A DNA stretch of 64,000 nt, taken from Phyllobacterium trifolii (lineage in GTDB: Bacteria > Pseudomonadota > Alphaproteobacteria > Rhizobiales > Rhizobiaceae). The stretch is from contig NZ_JACHXN010000007.1 in NCBI RefSeq assembly GCF_014192095.1, positions 1 to 64,000 of the forward strand, read 5' to 3'. The translations under genes were made by a program, and so were the position numbers. Below the pieces are notes generated by a model, which did not search any database, was not told where the DNA came from, and worked only from the letters and a program-made list of their open reading frames with translations. Shown piece after piece: positions 42,555-51,186 of this stretch. How positions within the stretch are numbered: the stretch's first letter is position 1; every line of letters begins with the position of its first letter.

Positions 42555-45500
42555 ATGGACTTCAACAGTCCTCGGGGAAGCGTGGGAGTAGCGCGCCGCT
42601 CAATTCTACTATTATCGACCGCTGCATTGGCGCTAGCCCCGCGTGTGGCACTGGCAAACTGCACCACGGTCACGGGCAATGAAACCGCCGGCTGCACGCT
42701 CGGGAGCGCGGGCCAATCGCTGACCATCCAGAACGGCGGCACCCTTAACGGCTGGATCAACATGACGGGCTCAGGCGCCACGGCGACGCTCCAAAGTGGT
42801 GGGACATTCCGGTATAATCAAAGCGTGGGGGCTAATGGCAACACTGCTATTTCAATAGGGGGTCCCAACCAGACACTGACCAACAACGGAACGCTGACGA
42901 ATACAAACAACATCGGTGCCGATGTGATTGGCGCCCACGGCAATGGGTTCATGATTGTCAATGGCGCCACGGGGATAATCGCCAGCACCAACCCCAATGC
43001 CGTTTCAAATGCCATTACCGATTTCGTGGCAAATGTTTCTGGCACGGTCATTAACTTTGGAACGATATCGGCGACAGGCGGCGCGAGCGAGGGCACCATC
43101 TACATGCCTGCCAATGGTGGCGTCTTTACATTGGACAATCGCCTTGGCGCCACAATTCGCGGGAACGTGTCCGTCGCCGTGAATATCGGTGGCACCAAAG
43201 TTACCAACCTGCGCAATGCGGGCACTATCGCGACGGGTGTCGCCGGCGGCACAGCGATCGCGCTTGGAAATGGCAACGACACGGTGACGCTCGAGCCCAC
43301 TTCCGTCATCACCGGCCTCGTCGATGGCAGAGGTGGTACAGACACTCTCGCCCTCGGTGGTATTGCCCTTAATGGCAGCTTCAACATTGGCCAGATTGGC
43401 GCCGCTGCCCAATACCGAAATTTCGAGACTTTCCAGAAGATCGAAGCGGGCACCTGGACCGTCACCGGCACCGCTGCAACGGCAACCAGTTGGACTGCAT
43501 TGGAAGGGACATTGCGCTTGGGCAGTTCCTCCTTGGGCCTGACTTCCCTTACCGCTGCGGGTGGTGATTTCGCCTATGCCAATGGCGTCGTCATAACCAG
43601 CCCTGTCATACTGAATGCTCTGACCCGCCTGATTGTCGAGGGTACCGACAGTGCCACACAAACGGGTGTTGTTTCGGGCAGTGGTGCAATGACCAAGAGC
43701 GGCACCGGCACCCTCGTTCTGACCGGGACCAACAGCTATAGCGGTGGCACCACCTTCCTTGGCGGGGTGTTGCAGGTCGCGCGCGATGCCAATCTTGGTG
43801 CCGCAACCGGCGGCTTGACCTTCAATGGCGGTACTTTACGTCTGGGGGCCGCGTTTGATCCTGCCGCCACACGGGCGGTTCGGATAGATGGTTCGGGCGG
43901 CACCGTCGATACCAATGGCTTCAACGCGACCATGGCCTCGGGGAGCACGGGAACCGGCGGCCTGACAAAGGCAGGGGCAGGCACGCTCACCCTGACCGGG
44001 AACAACACCTATACGGGCGGCTCAACCATCGCTACCGGCACGCTGCAACTGGGAAATGGCGGCACGAGCGGCAGCATCGTCGGCGATATCGTGAACAATG
44101 GAGCGCTCATCTTCAACCGCAGCGGGACACTTGCTCTATCGGGTCGGATCAGTGGGACCGGCACGGTCGATCAAAACGGCTCCGGGACGACGGTACTGAC
44201 CGGATTGAACAGCTATACAGGCACGACAACCCTCAATGCCGGCAGTCTTTTTATCAACGGCAATCAGGGAGCGGCGAGCGGGGCGACCAATGTCAACGCT
44301 GGTGCAACCCTCGGCGGCATTGGCACAATTGGCGGCGACGTCAACATCGCCAGCGGCGCGACGTTGGCACCTGGAGACGTCGGGGTTCTGCCCGGCACCC
44401 TGACCATTAACCAGGATCTCACCTTGGCCAGCGGCTCAACGCTCGAATACAGTTTCGGCCAGGCAAATGTCGCGGGCGGTCCATTCAACGACCTGACGAC
44501 GGTCAACGGCGATCTCGTATTGGACGGCACTCTCAACGTCGTCGCCTCGCCAGGCGGCTCCTTTGATCCCGGTGTCTACCGGGTCATCAGCTATGATGGA
44601 AGCTTGACTAACAACGGACTTACTGTCGGCACTGTGCCGACCCCGACTTTCCTGGTGCAGACCGGTGTTGCCAACCAGGTCAATCTGGTCAACACCAATG
44701 GGCTGGCGCTGAATTTTTGGGACGGCGACGCTGGCCCGAAGGACAACAGTGCCGTCAATGGCGGGAACGGTGTTTGGCAGAACATTGCCGGAAACGACAA
44801 CTGGACGGACCAGGACGGCACGGTAAATGCTCCATTCGCCGATGCAACTTTCGCGATCTTCATGGCAGCTCCCGGAGCGGTCACTGTCGATAACAGCCTT
44901 GGCGCGGTCAGGGCGAACGGCATGCAGTTCGCCTCCGACGGCTATGTCGTCAATGGTGACCCACTCACTCTGGCCGGTGCGCCGTCATCGACTATCCGCG
45001 TCGGTGACGGCACGGCAGCGGGGATCGGCTACACGGCTAGGATCGATGTGGAACTCACCGGCAATTCCCAGCTGCTCAAGACCGATCTCGGCACCCTGGT
45101 TCTCTCCGGGACCAACAGTTATAGCGGCGGCACCACGATCCGGGATGGGATGATCGAGATTGCCCGCGATGCCAATCTCGGTGCGCCAGCGGGAGCCCTT
45201 GCCTTTACCAACAACGGCACCCTGCACACGACAGCAGACATTGCGACGGGCAGGTCTGTCGACTTCACAACCGGCCATGGCACCCTGCTGACGGATGCTG
45301 CGACCACACTGATGTTGAGTGGTACCCTGACCGGGGCAGGCAACCTGACCAAGAACGGACAAGGCACGCTGCTGCTGACCGGCACTGACTCCCATGGCGG
45401 CTCTACCACCGTCAGTGCAGGAACGTTGATGGCTGGAGGAGCCAACGTACTCAGCGCAGCCTCGCCATACACCGTCCTAGGCGGCGCAACGATCGATCTT

Positions 45501-46997
45501 GGCGGCCACGACCAGACCATCGCCGCGCTCGGCAATGCCGGGCTTGTCCGCTTTACGGCGCTGGGCACAACACTCAACGTTGCGGGCGACTACGCTGGCA
45601 ATGGCGGCACGCTGCAGCTCGACACTGCCTTGGGCACGGACACGTCCGCGACCGATCTGTTGCGGGTTGGCGGGAATACGTCTGGCACGTCGACGCTGAA
45701 GGTCAGCAACACCGGCGGCAGGGGTGCGCAGACGGTAGAGGGTATCAAGATCGTCGATGTCGGCGGTGCTTCGGGCGGCACATTCTCGCTGCTCGGCGAT
45801 TATGTGATCAATGGCGAACAGGCGGTCGTTGCCGGTGCCTATGGCTATACCTTGCAGAAGAATGGCGTGAGCACCCCTGGCGATGGCGACTGGTACCTGC
45901 GCTCCGAACTGACGCCGACGCCTCCGGGTACGTCGCCAACCGCGCCGCCGTCCGGTCCGATCTACCAGCCCGGTGCGCCTCTCTATGAAGCCTATGCGCA
46001 GGTGCTGCAAAGCCTCAATGGTGTCTCAAGCCTGCAGCAGCGTGTCGGCAATCGCTATTGGGCCGGGGCGGGCAACAGCGCACTTGCACAAGGCGATGGC
46101 CCTGGAACAGTTGAAGCCGCCCCGATGCCTTCAGAAGGCGGCGATACCGTCACCGATGCGCGGGGCATCTGGGCACGGATTGACGGTGCCCATGGCAAGT
46201 TCGAGCCAAGGACTTCGACCACGGACGCTGATTACGATATCGACACCTGGAAGCTGACAACCGGCATCGACGGCCAGTTCTACGAGAGCGATGCCGGCAA
46301 GCTCATCAGCAGTCTTACCGCCCATTACGGCCATGCCTCGGCCGACATTACCTCGTTCTTCGGTGATGGCTCGATCGACACCGACGGTTATGGACTGGGC
46401 GGCACGCTGACATGGTATGGCCAGAACGGCTTTTATGTCGACGGGCAGGCACAGGCCACCTGGTATGACAGTGATCTCACCTCCGACACGCTCGGCACCA
46501 GCCTTACCGACGGCAACAATGGTTTCGGCTATGCCTTCAGCCTTGAGACGGGCAAGCGCATCGATCTTGACCAGAGCTGGACCCTGACGCCGCAGGCGCA
46601 GCTTGCCTATTCCAATGTCGATATCGACGACTTCACCGACCCGTTCGGCGCCGACGTGTCGTTTGGCAGCGGCGACAGCCTCAAGGGCAGGGTCGGGCTT
46701 TCCGCCGATTACCAGAATGCCTGGGAGGATGGTGCCGGCAAGCTGACCCGCACCAATCTTTATGGCCTCGCCAACCTTTATTATGAGTTCCTCGATGGCA
46801 ACGAGACCGATGTCTCCGGTGTGAACTTTGCCACGGCCAATGACCGCACCTGGGGCGGTATCGGCGCCGGCGGCAGCTATAACTGGAATGACGACAAATA
46901 TTCGCTCTACAGCGAGGTTTCCATCAACACCAGCCTGTCCAACTTCGCCGACAGCTACAGTCTCAATGGCACCGCGGGGTTCAGGGTGAAGTTTTGA
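42555..46997 (+). CDS. Autotransporter (type Va) adhesin-like protein
   Basis: 1480 residues from ATG 42555 (GGGGAG upstream). A signal peptide ends near VALA-NC. The passenger (about 35-1170) is a Gly/Thr/Asn-rich beta helix with at least five autotransporter-associated repeats (TGTNSYSGGTT, TGNNTYTGGST, TGLNSYTGTTT, SGTNSYSGGTT, TGTDSHGGSTT). A Pro-rich linker (TPPGTSPTAPPSGP) leads to the pertactin-like GIWARIDGAHG region and a 12-strand barrel ending GTAGFRVKF with terminal Phe. The passenger would be displayed on the surface, plausibly for adhesion or aggregation. No protease motif was seen. A long intact gene amid remnants suggests selection. Confidence 0.93.
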   Translation: MDFNSPRGSVGVARRSILLLSTAALALAPRVALANCTTVTGNETAGCTLGSAGQSLTIQNGGTLNGWINMTGSGATATLQSGGTFRYNQSVGANGNTAISIGGPNQTLTNNGTLTNTNNIGADVIGAHGNGFMIVNGATGIIASTNPNAVSNAITDFVANVSGTVINFGTISATGGASEGTIYMPANGGVFTLDNRLGATIRGNVSVAVNIGGTKVTNLRNAGTIATGVAGGTAIALGNGNDTVTLEPTSVITGLVDGRGGTDTLALGGIALNGSFNIGQIGAAAQYRNFETFQKIEAGTWTVTGTAATATSWTALEGTLRLGSSSLGLTSLTAAGGDFAYANGVVITSPVILNALTRLIVEGTDSATQTGVVSGSGAMTKSGTGTLVLTGTNSYSGGTTFLGGVLQVARDANLGAATGGLTFNGGTLRLGAAFDPAATRAVRIDGSGGTVDTNGFNATMASGSTGTGGLTKAGAGTLTLTGNNTYTGGSTIATGTLQLGNGGTSGSIVGDIVNNGALIFNRSGTLALSGRISGTGTVDQNGSGTTVLTGLNSYTGTTTLNAGSLFINGNQGAASGATNVNAGATLGGIGTIGGDVNIASGATLAPGDVGVLPGTLTINQDLTLASGSTLEYSFGQANVAGGPFNDLTTVNGDLVLDGTLNVVASPGGSFDPGVYRVISYDGSLTNNGLTVGTVPTPTFLVQTGVANQVNLVNTNGLALNFWDGDAGPKDNSAVNGGNGVWQNIAGNDNWTDQDGTVNAPFADATFAIFMAAPGAVTVDNSLGAVRANGMQFASDGYVVNGDPLTLAGAPSSTIRVGDGTAAGIGYTARIDVELTGNSQLLKTDLGTLVLSGTNSYSGGTTIRDGMIEIARDANLGAPAGALAFTNNGTLHTTADIATGRSVDFTTGHGTLLTDAATTLMLSGTLTGAGNLTKNGQGTLLLTGTDSHGGSTTVSAGTLMAGGANVLSAASPYTVLGGATIDLGGHDQTIAALGNAGLVRFTALGTTLNVAGDYAGNGGTLQLDTALGTDTSATDLLRVGGNTSGTSTLKVSNTGGRGAQTVEGIKIVDVGGASGGTFSLLGDYVINGEQAVVAGAYGYTLQKNGVSTPGDGDWYLRSELTPTPPGTSPTAPPSGPIYQPGAPLYEAYAQVLQSLNGVSSLQQRVGNRYWAGAGNSALAQGDGPGTVEAAPMPSEGGDTVTDARGIWARIDGAHGKFEPRTSTTDADYDIDTWKLTTGIDGQFYESDAGKLISSLTAHYGHASADITSFFGDGSIDTDGYGLGGTLTWYGQNGFYVDGQAQATWYDSDLTSDTLGTSLTDGNNGFGYAFSLETGKRIDLDQSWTLTPQAQLAYSNVDIDDFTDPFGADVSFGSGDSLKGRVGLSADYQNAWEDGAGKLTRTNLYGLANLYYEFLDGNETDVSGVNFATANDRTWGGIGAGGSYNWNDDKYSLYSEVSINTSLSNFADSYSLNGTAGFRVKF

Positions 46998-47004
46998 GTC
47001 ACCG

Positions 47005-47110
47005 GAATCGGTCCCGACCTGCCGGATAAGCAATACAAAGACAGGCCGGGTGCCGACACAGTGGGCACTATGGTCAGCATTCAAAGCCTGCGCCTGCATA
47101 GTTAACAAAA
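47005..47110 (+). repeat. Interspersed repeat, copy 3
   Basis: Just after the autotransporter stop. Near-identical to copy 2 (TCCCGACCTGCCGGATA, CAATAC, CAGGCCGGGTGCCGACACAG, CACTATGGTCAGCATTCAAA, GTTAACAAAA). The rest of 46998-47322 shows no gene. Confidence 0.7.
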
Positions 47111-47322
47111 GGCAAAGCCTGAACCTCCAGAACGCATATTACCGGAGCATCGGGCGTCGGAAGGGGCTGCTGGTGAAAAAGAAGCACGATGCCTCTTCTA
47201 GCAGGCCCCGCCAGGCACGGGGGTGTACCAAGCGTTCCTAAAATACTCTCAAAACGGCGGTGCCACTACGGACCAAGGGCCAATGAAGGCTCCGACTAAG
47301 GTCCAACTTGGAAATTCCAACA

Positions 47323-47640
47323 CTAGCCACGCCGCCACGCCTTTGCCTTGCGCCATCGCGTCGGCTTGCCTTTCACGGGCTCATTCTCGGGTGGGGTTAT
47401 GTATATGTTGGCCTCTCTCGCAGCCTCGATGAACGCAACGCGCGCTACTGCCACTGAACATTCGCCAGCGAGGCACGCCAACAGGATTTTTTTGGCTGTG
47501 GTTAGCTTAGGTCCGCTGCGTTCAAATGGCCATTGCTCCAATACGAGCGTCGTCGCGTCATCCGGCGAGTTGATGCTTATCATTTTGCCAGGCTGGCTGC
47601 TTAAGACGGTTACGGGAGCGAATGCGCTGTAGTCTTCCAT
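47323..47640 (-). CDS. DUF982 family protein (copy 4)
   Basis: 105 residues from ATG 47640. FAPVTVLSSQPGKMISINSP, DDATTLVLEQWPFERSGPKL, TTAKKILLACLAGECSVAVA and FIEAAREANIYI give a complete DUF982 domain; tail KGKPTRWRKAKAWRRG is basic like copy 3. Ribosome site weak. Confidence 0.8.
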   Translation of the reverse strand: MEDYSAFAPVTVLSSQPGKMISINSPDDATTLVLEQWPFERSGPKLTTAKKILLACLAGECSVAVARVAFIEAAREANIYITPPENEPVKGKPTRWRKAKAWRRG

Positions 47641-47712
47641 GCGGGAAGAGAAGCATAGCGGCGACGAGGATTCTACCCCATCGATTTGCTTATGGTTTCC
47701 GTGAAACGGGTA

Positions 47713-47802
47713 TCATCGCATTACACAAACGGTCAGGATGAGGACTATGGCGGCTAGGGATACATAAGAAAACTGGATGAAATTAGCTGGAATGGTCGTC
47801 AT
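47713..47802 (-). CDS. 29-residue membrane miniprotein (copy 2)
   Basis: MTTIPANFIQFSYVSLAAIV LILTVCVMR: one transmembrane helix. Paralogue of 38474-38590 but shorter at the C-terminus. It has the same conserved leader and EcfG promoter. Below the usual annotation size limit. Confidence 0.68.
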   Translation of the reverse strand: MTTIPANFIQFSYVSLAAIVLILTVCVMR

Positions 47803-47911
47803 TTCTTGTCCTGCGCCCTGGGCCAGTAGTGGTGGGGTCCGACGCTTCCCCGGAGAGGAATGTCGGCACCGGACCCCTGCCGAAGAGCGCCACGCTCCCC
47901 GGCGCGATATG
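47803..47911 (-). ncRNA. Conserved structured leader (copy B)
   Basis: Here the arms GGGGTCCG and CGGACCCC form a perfect 8-bp stem around a loop with CCTCTCCGGGG, and GAGCG/CGCTC a second hairpin. Aligns along its length with copy A. Confidence 0.5.
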
Positions 47912-47936
47912 AACCGTTCACGATGTCGGAAGTTCC
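47912..47936 (-). promoter_or_regulatory. EcfG-type promoter (GGAAC-N16-GGTT)
   Basis: GGAAC at 47936-47932 and GGTT at 47915-47912 on the minus strand with 16 bases between. Confidence 0.72.
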
Positions 47937-48031
47937 AAGGGAGTGAGGGCGCAGAGAATTCCACCCCTCCATCGATTTCTTTACAGCAAACTCCGCTTTC
48001 CGGATGATTTGCCAGTCACCGGAAGTAGTTA

Positions 48032-48057
48032 GGAACGATCCGACTCTACCAAACGTT
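48032..48057 (+). promoter_or_regulatory. Possible EcfG-type promoter (GGAAC-N17-CGTT)
   Basis: Immediately upstream of the DUF982 start at 48065, which would leave almost no leader. The same bases form the inverted repeat AGGAACG...CGTTCCT, so it could instead be an operator. Confidence 0.35.
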
Positions 48058-48064
48058 CCTAGAG

Positions 48065-48319
48065 ATGCGTGATCTGTCTTTCCCATACGTGACAATTTTA
48101 ACCGACTGTCCCGCAGTGACGCGAAACATAAGCTCCGTGGCCGAGGCGGCTGAACGGCTCGTCCTATACTGGCCAGATCACAATGGAGAAAAGTTGATGG
48201 CTGCCCGTCACGCGTGCCAGGCCGCCTTGGAGGGTAGGATCACGTGCACGCAGGCGCGACAAGCCTTTATCGACGCGGCGCGAGAAGCGAGGATCTATAT
48301 CGGGCAAAAACACCTCTAG
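48065..48319 (+). CDS. DUF982 family protein (copy 5)
   Basis: 84 residues: MRDLSFPYVTILTDCPAVTR NISSVAEAAERLVLYWPDHN GEKLMAARHACQAALEGRIT, then RQAFIDAAREARIYI. Complete and undamaged, with the canonical MRDL.FPYV start. The only DUF982 copy on the plus strand here. Confidence 0.85.
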   Translation: MRDLSFPYVTILTDCPAVTRNISSVAEAAERLVLYWPDHNGEKLMAARHACQAALEGRITCTQARQAFIDAAREARIYIGQKHL

Positions 48320-48412
48320 CTCGAACCATCCTTCTTGCCGTCCTATGCTGAAAGAGAGGCCCAACCGTGGGCAGGACGCCTCTGGAGAGTGGCCGGGCCT
48401 CAAGGGGTAGGC

Positions 48413-48514
48413 ATGGGCAGGATGTTCAAACTGGTCAAAATCGTCAAATCACAATCGGAACTCTCCACCGAAGATGGCGTGAACGATGCGCCCGGACCTA
48501 CTTCGGAGGGCTAA
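48413..48514 (+). CDS. Possible 33-residue peptide
   Basis: MGRMFKLVKIVKSQSELSTE and DGVNDAPGPTSEG from ATG 48413 with AGGGG upstream. An N-terminal basic amphipathic stretch and acidic tail. No homologue recognised; could be chance. Confidence 0.3.
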   Translation: MGRMFKLVKIVKSQSELSTEDGVNDAPGPTSEG

Positions 48515-48601
48515 TCAACTGCGAATGAAGCGCACCTTGTCGTCCCCATGTCTCTCTGCAGGTTCGTTCCAAAGTGTCCGCTGGCAGACATACTATTGAT
48601 G

Positions 48602-48790
48602 TTAAGTCTCCGCATCGCTTTTATGTTCGCTGCAATACCATTCCTGCCCGTAGCGCTTTTCAAACCCAAACGATCCCCACGATGTGCAGCCGGAGTGCAT
48701 GCAGTAATGCTCAAACAGGCCAGCCGGAGCTTTCTCCATGTGGGATGGATAAGAAGTTTGTGGTGGGAGCCGAATTGGTTCGTCGTTCAT
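48602..48790 (-). CDS. Small zinc-finger protein (intact copy)
   Basis: 62 residues from ATG 48790. Core GLFEHYCMHSGCTSWGSFGF EKRYGQEWYCSEHKSDAE has Cys, Cys, then Cys and His spaced as a single zinc site. Intact paralogue of the frameshifted 41597-41785. Rhizobial small protein of unknown role. Confidence 0.72.
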   Translation of the reverse strand: MNDEPIRLPPQTSYPSHMEKAPAGLFEHYCMHSGCTSWGSFGFEKRYGQEWYCSEHKSDAET

Positions 48791-48844
48791 TCGTCATTCC
48801 GCTTACGTTTCACACTTGAACAGTCAGGCAATTGAAATAGGTGA

Positions 48845-48888
48845 GGCCGACGTCGTCACGACCACCCTAACGACGCCAGACCTCGGCC
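48845..48888 (+). repeat. GTGAGGC-type intergenic hairpin
   Basis: GGCCGA-C-GTCGT ... ACGAC ... TCGGCC, preceded by AGGTGA as in the other members. Confidence 0.45.
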
Positions 48889-48957
48889 GAAAAGTTCGGC
48901 GCTCTCCGACAGATTGCCAACTATGATCGTGCAGTTTTGTTCCGGCAGTTGCGTGCA

Positions 48958-49026
48958 AAAAGGTGAGGCAAGACGCTTTGACCCGGAGAGGTATGTCGGC
49001 GCCAGGCCCCTGCCGAAGAGCCCACA
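48958..49026 (-). ncRNA. Conserved leader core without a gene (copy C)
   Basis: Shares GGCTCTTCGGCAGG, GCGCCGACATACCTCTCCGG and AGCGTC with leader copies A and B. No EcfG promoter lies upstream and no miniprotein downstream, so it is either an orphan remnant or evidence that this RNA acts alone. Confidence 0.4.
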
Positions 49027-49027
49027 C

Positions 49028-49363
49028 TCAAGAGATCGTTTGGAAGACATCTCTGCCCACCCTCACGCGGACATTCTTTGAACACCACGTCTTTTTCTTC
49101 CGCTCCGCCGGTGTGATCCATTCTCCGTCAAATGCCTTCAAGAAGCATTCGGCGCTGTCTCGTTTAGGAAAACAGTAGATGATGAAGCGTTCATCGTCGA
49201 CAAAGAGGGTATGGTTGAGTCGCCAGCACCCGAGTTTTTGCGACAGAAATAACACGTTGTCGAACCGCCATGACACTTCACAGGCAGGCAGAGCAACCTG
49301 AAACGGCAATTTCCGGTCAATCAGTCCTGCAGCCGGTTCGCCTCGACTCCTCGTCATGATCAA
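49028..49363 (-). CDS. Hypothetical protein
   Basis: 111 residues from ATG 49363, overlapping the preceding stop (ATGA). FQVALPACEVSWRFDNVLFL and LNHTLFVDDERFIIYCFPKR look like a mixed alpha/beta domain with many aromatics. Not recognised. Coupled to the gene at 49360-49608. Confidence 0.55.
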   Translation of the reverse strand: MIMTRSRGEPAAGLIDRKLPFQVALPACEVSWRFDNVLFLSQKLGCWRLNHTLFVDDERFIIYCFPKRDSAECFLKAFDGEWITPAERKKKTWCSKNVRVRVGRDVFQTIS

Positions 49364-49608
49364 GACATCGATGTGAGCTTCGGCTTCCAGCCACGGGCAA
49401 AGCCATGGCCCATAGCGCTGGAAGCGTATTGGAGCTCGTTCAACAGAAACTCACGTTCGGATAACAGCGTCAGGATGACGGCATGGGCATCGCCATTGTG
49501 ATCGGAAATCAGCTTATCGACCACACTGTCATGTTCCAGAGCCGGTTCGTTCCTTGGCCTCTCCCTTAACGACAAGTCTATCCGGCCCCATTTCAGACAG
49601 AGGTTCAT
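49360..49608 (-). CDS. Hypothetical helical protein
   Basis: 82 residues from ATG 49608 (TTG 49617 also possible). AVILTLLSEREFLLNELQYA is a helix. Stop overlaps the next ATG. No clear ribosome site. Family unknown. Confidence 0.5.
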   Translation of the reverse strand: MNLCLKWGRIDLSLRERPRNEPALEHDSVVDKLISDHNGDAHAVILTLLSEREFLLNELQYASSAMGHGFARGWKPKLTSMS

Positions 49609-49808
49609 CAGTTTCAATTTGTTGGTTGAACGGCCGTCGCTACCGTGTACGTTCTATATTTGTTCTGGCGAAGCGAAGAGTCAAGGGACCGATTCTGAAT
49701 TTGTGTGGCAGAGCATCTAGCACGCCGCGCCCTTCAGGGAGTACCGGCCAGTCGGAAGTTCATATGAAGTGTGGTAAGGTTCCCGGCTGCTAACGGAAGG
49801 ACAGGACA

Positions 49809-50024
49809 ATGAGCAAAGAGGCGGAATTGCTGGCAGAAATCGACGCTCGGGCTCAACGTGCCAAAGATGCTGATCTTAGCCTGGATTATATAACGAGAGA
49901 GGCAAGGGACCTCCACGAGAAGTTCCCGCACCGCTCTGTCGTGGAAATCGAAGAGCGGATTAAGGACGCGTGGCGCACCTATGGTGTGGTCTGGAAAACC
50001 AGCGGCCTAAAGGATCGCGATTAG
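49809..50024 (+). CDS. Hypothetical helical protein
   Basis: 71 residues from ATG 49809 with GGAAGGACAGG upstream. MSKEAELLAEIDARAQRAKD and HRSVVEIEERIKDAWRTYGV form charged helices. Not recognised. The following 435 bases hold no convincing gene apart from the hairpin at 50310. Confidence 0.6.
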   Translation: MSKEAELLAEIDARAQRAKDADLSLDYITREARDLHEKFPHRSVVEIEERIKDAWRTYGVVWKTSGLKDRD

Positions 50025-50309
50025 GGCGATGTCCGCCCTGAGGAGAGCCGGAGCAATCCGGGGAGCGGGTTTGGATGGGGAAAAGGCTGGAGCAGCGCAA
50101 GGGTGGCTTGGGTTGGCGGCTCCAGCCCTGCTAATACGGGAAGGGAAGGTTTGGGCAAAATTCCCCGTAGAGCAGGATAGACCTTACAAACTAGACCCGA
50201 AAAACCTAGTCGTTCATTCGACTTAATGGGAAACCCTCAATTCTCGCAGTTTTGCCCCCATAGCAGGCAAAAAAAGCCGGGCGTCACAATGGGTTATTCA
50301 CACAAAGAA

Positions 50310-50377
50310 AGCCGGAAGACGAAGCACTCACGTTCAGGGGGGACTGAGATGGAGTGCAGTTTCGGACGCTTCCGGCT
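50310..50377 (-). ncRNA. Long hairpin with C-rich loop, candidate small RNA
   Basis: On the minus strand AGCCGGAAG ... CTTCCGGCT closes a 68-base structure with inner GCACTC/GAGTGC and TCAG-TCCCCC-CTGA, followed by TTTCTTT. The apical CCCCC resembles an anti-Shine-Dalgarno loop. Purely structural evidence. Confidence 0.35.
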
Positions 50378-50460
50378 AGTTCCTGACCAGCAATTAGATT
50401 GAGGGCGAAACTGCCGGTCAGATGAAGACATAATACACCCGGTACGGGCTGCGACCTCAA

Positions 50461-50600
50461 TCACTCTTTCTTGAAAGCCGGGGGAACCGTGGAGCGATGA
50501 CGACCAAGAATTGATGCAATCTGGGCCAAGCGTGCCTTGGCCTGCAGCATCTGCGAAACGATACGCCGTTCATCGTCAATTGCGTGAAACTGCGGGGCAT
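50461..50600 (-). mobile_element. IS30-family transposase N-terminal remnant
   Basis: Minus-strand frame: FHAIDDERRIVSQMLQAKAR LAQIASILGRHRSTV then a stop. This is the helix-turn-helix of IS30-type transposases (LxxxERxxIxxMLxxKxxxxxIAxxLGRHRSTI). No catalytic domain or terminal repeats remain. Confidence 0.65.
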
Positions 50601-50754
50601 TCCATCCTCCTGAAACAAAGAGGGTTTTGTACGTGTCGCATTTGAAAATAGAATGTGCCCTCTTACAAGTGCTTGAGGCATAATGCGGGTTATGGAACTA
50701 AACTATTGATTTTAAAAGAGCAATTGTCAAAAGACTTTGCTAATGCCATGCGTT

Positions 50755-51186
50755 TTAGTCGTCGCGCGATATGATTTGACCCTTGCGGCTATGTTGCAAT
50801 TGGAGAATTCCGCGGCGTAGCTGCTCGAATAGACGCGGCGGCAGCATTCCGTAATCATAGCCTCCACCAGAGCGTGGCCGCAGATCATATCCCGGCCATA
50901 AAAAACGGTTCAATTCATCGAAACGTAGCCAGTGGCGGCCCTGGTCAAAGCCAAGACTTCGGCATATTGCAGCGGGAATCTCGAGCGACGCTCCTAAATC
51001 ATCGGGCGGACGGTGCGTGATCGGCGCGACGATCGTGTGGATATGTCCGTTTTCGTCACGGGGCGTGGCGACAACAATGGCACATGGCCGATCCTTGGAG
51101 CCTTCGATCGCACCTTGATCCCGCTCATGGCTCCAGAGAAAACTATAACGGATGACAAGACCCGGCTTCGGCGCCGGAATGTTCAC
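50755..51186 (-). CDS. PemK/MazF-like toxin
   Basis: 143 residues from GTG 51186, overlapping the antitoxin stop (GTGA). GLVIRYSFLWSHERDQG, RPCAIVVATPRDENG, IVAPITHRPPDD and the C-terminal helix GMLPPRLFEQLRRGILQLQH follow the PemK-like plasmid-maintenance toxin subgroup found in rhizobia. Members are ribosome-independent or -dependent RNases; catalytic residues cannot be fixed by eye. Partner is the gene immediately upstream. Confidence 0.8.
   Translation of the reverse strand: MNIPAPKPGLVIRYSFLWSHERDQGAIEGSKDRPCAIVVATPRDENGHIHTIVAPITHRPPDDLGASLEIPAAICRSLGFDQGRHWLRFDELNRFLWPGYDLRPRSGGGYDYGMLPPRLFEQLRRGILQLQHSRKGQIISRDD

Noticed and set aside
42818-46000. Long minus-strand open frames opposite the autotransporter
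   Set aside because: Mirror frames of a GC-rich repetitive gene; the plus-strand protein has signal peptide, repeats and barrel.
50029-50226. 65-residue plus-strand open frame
   Set aside because: GC-rich low-information translation, no ribosome site; the overlap with an otherwise empty stretch looks like chance.
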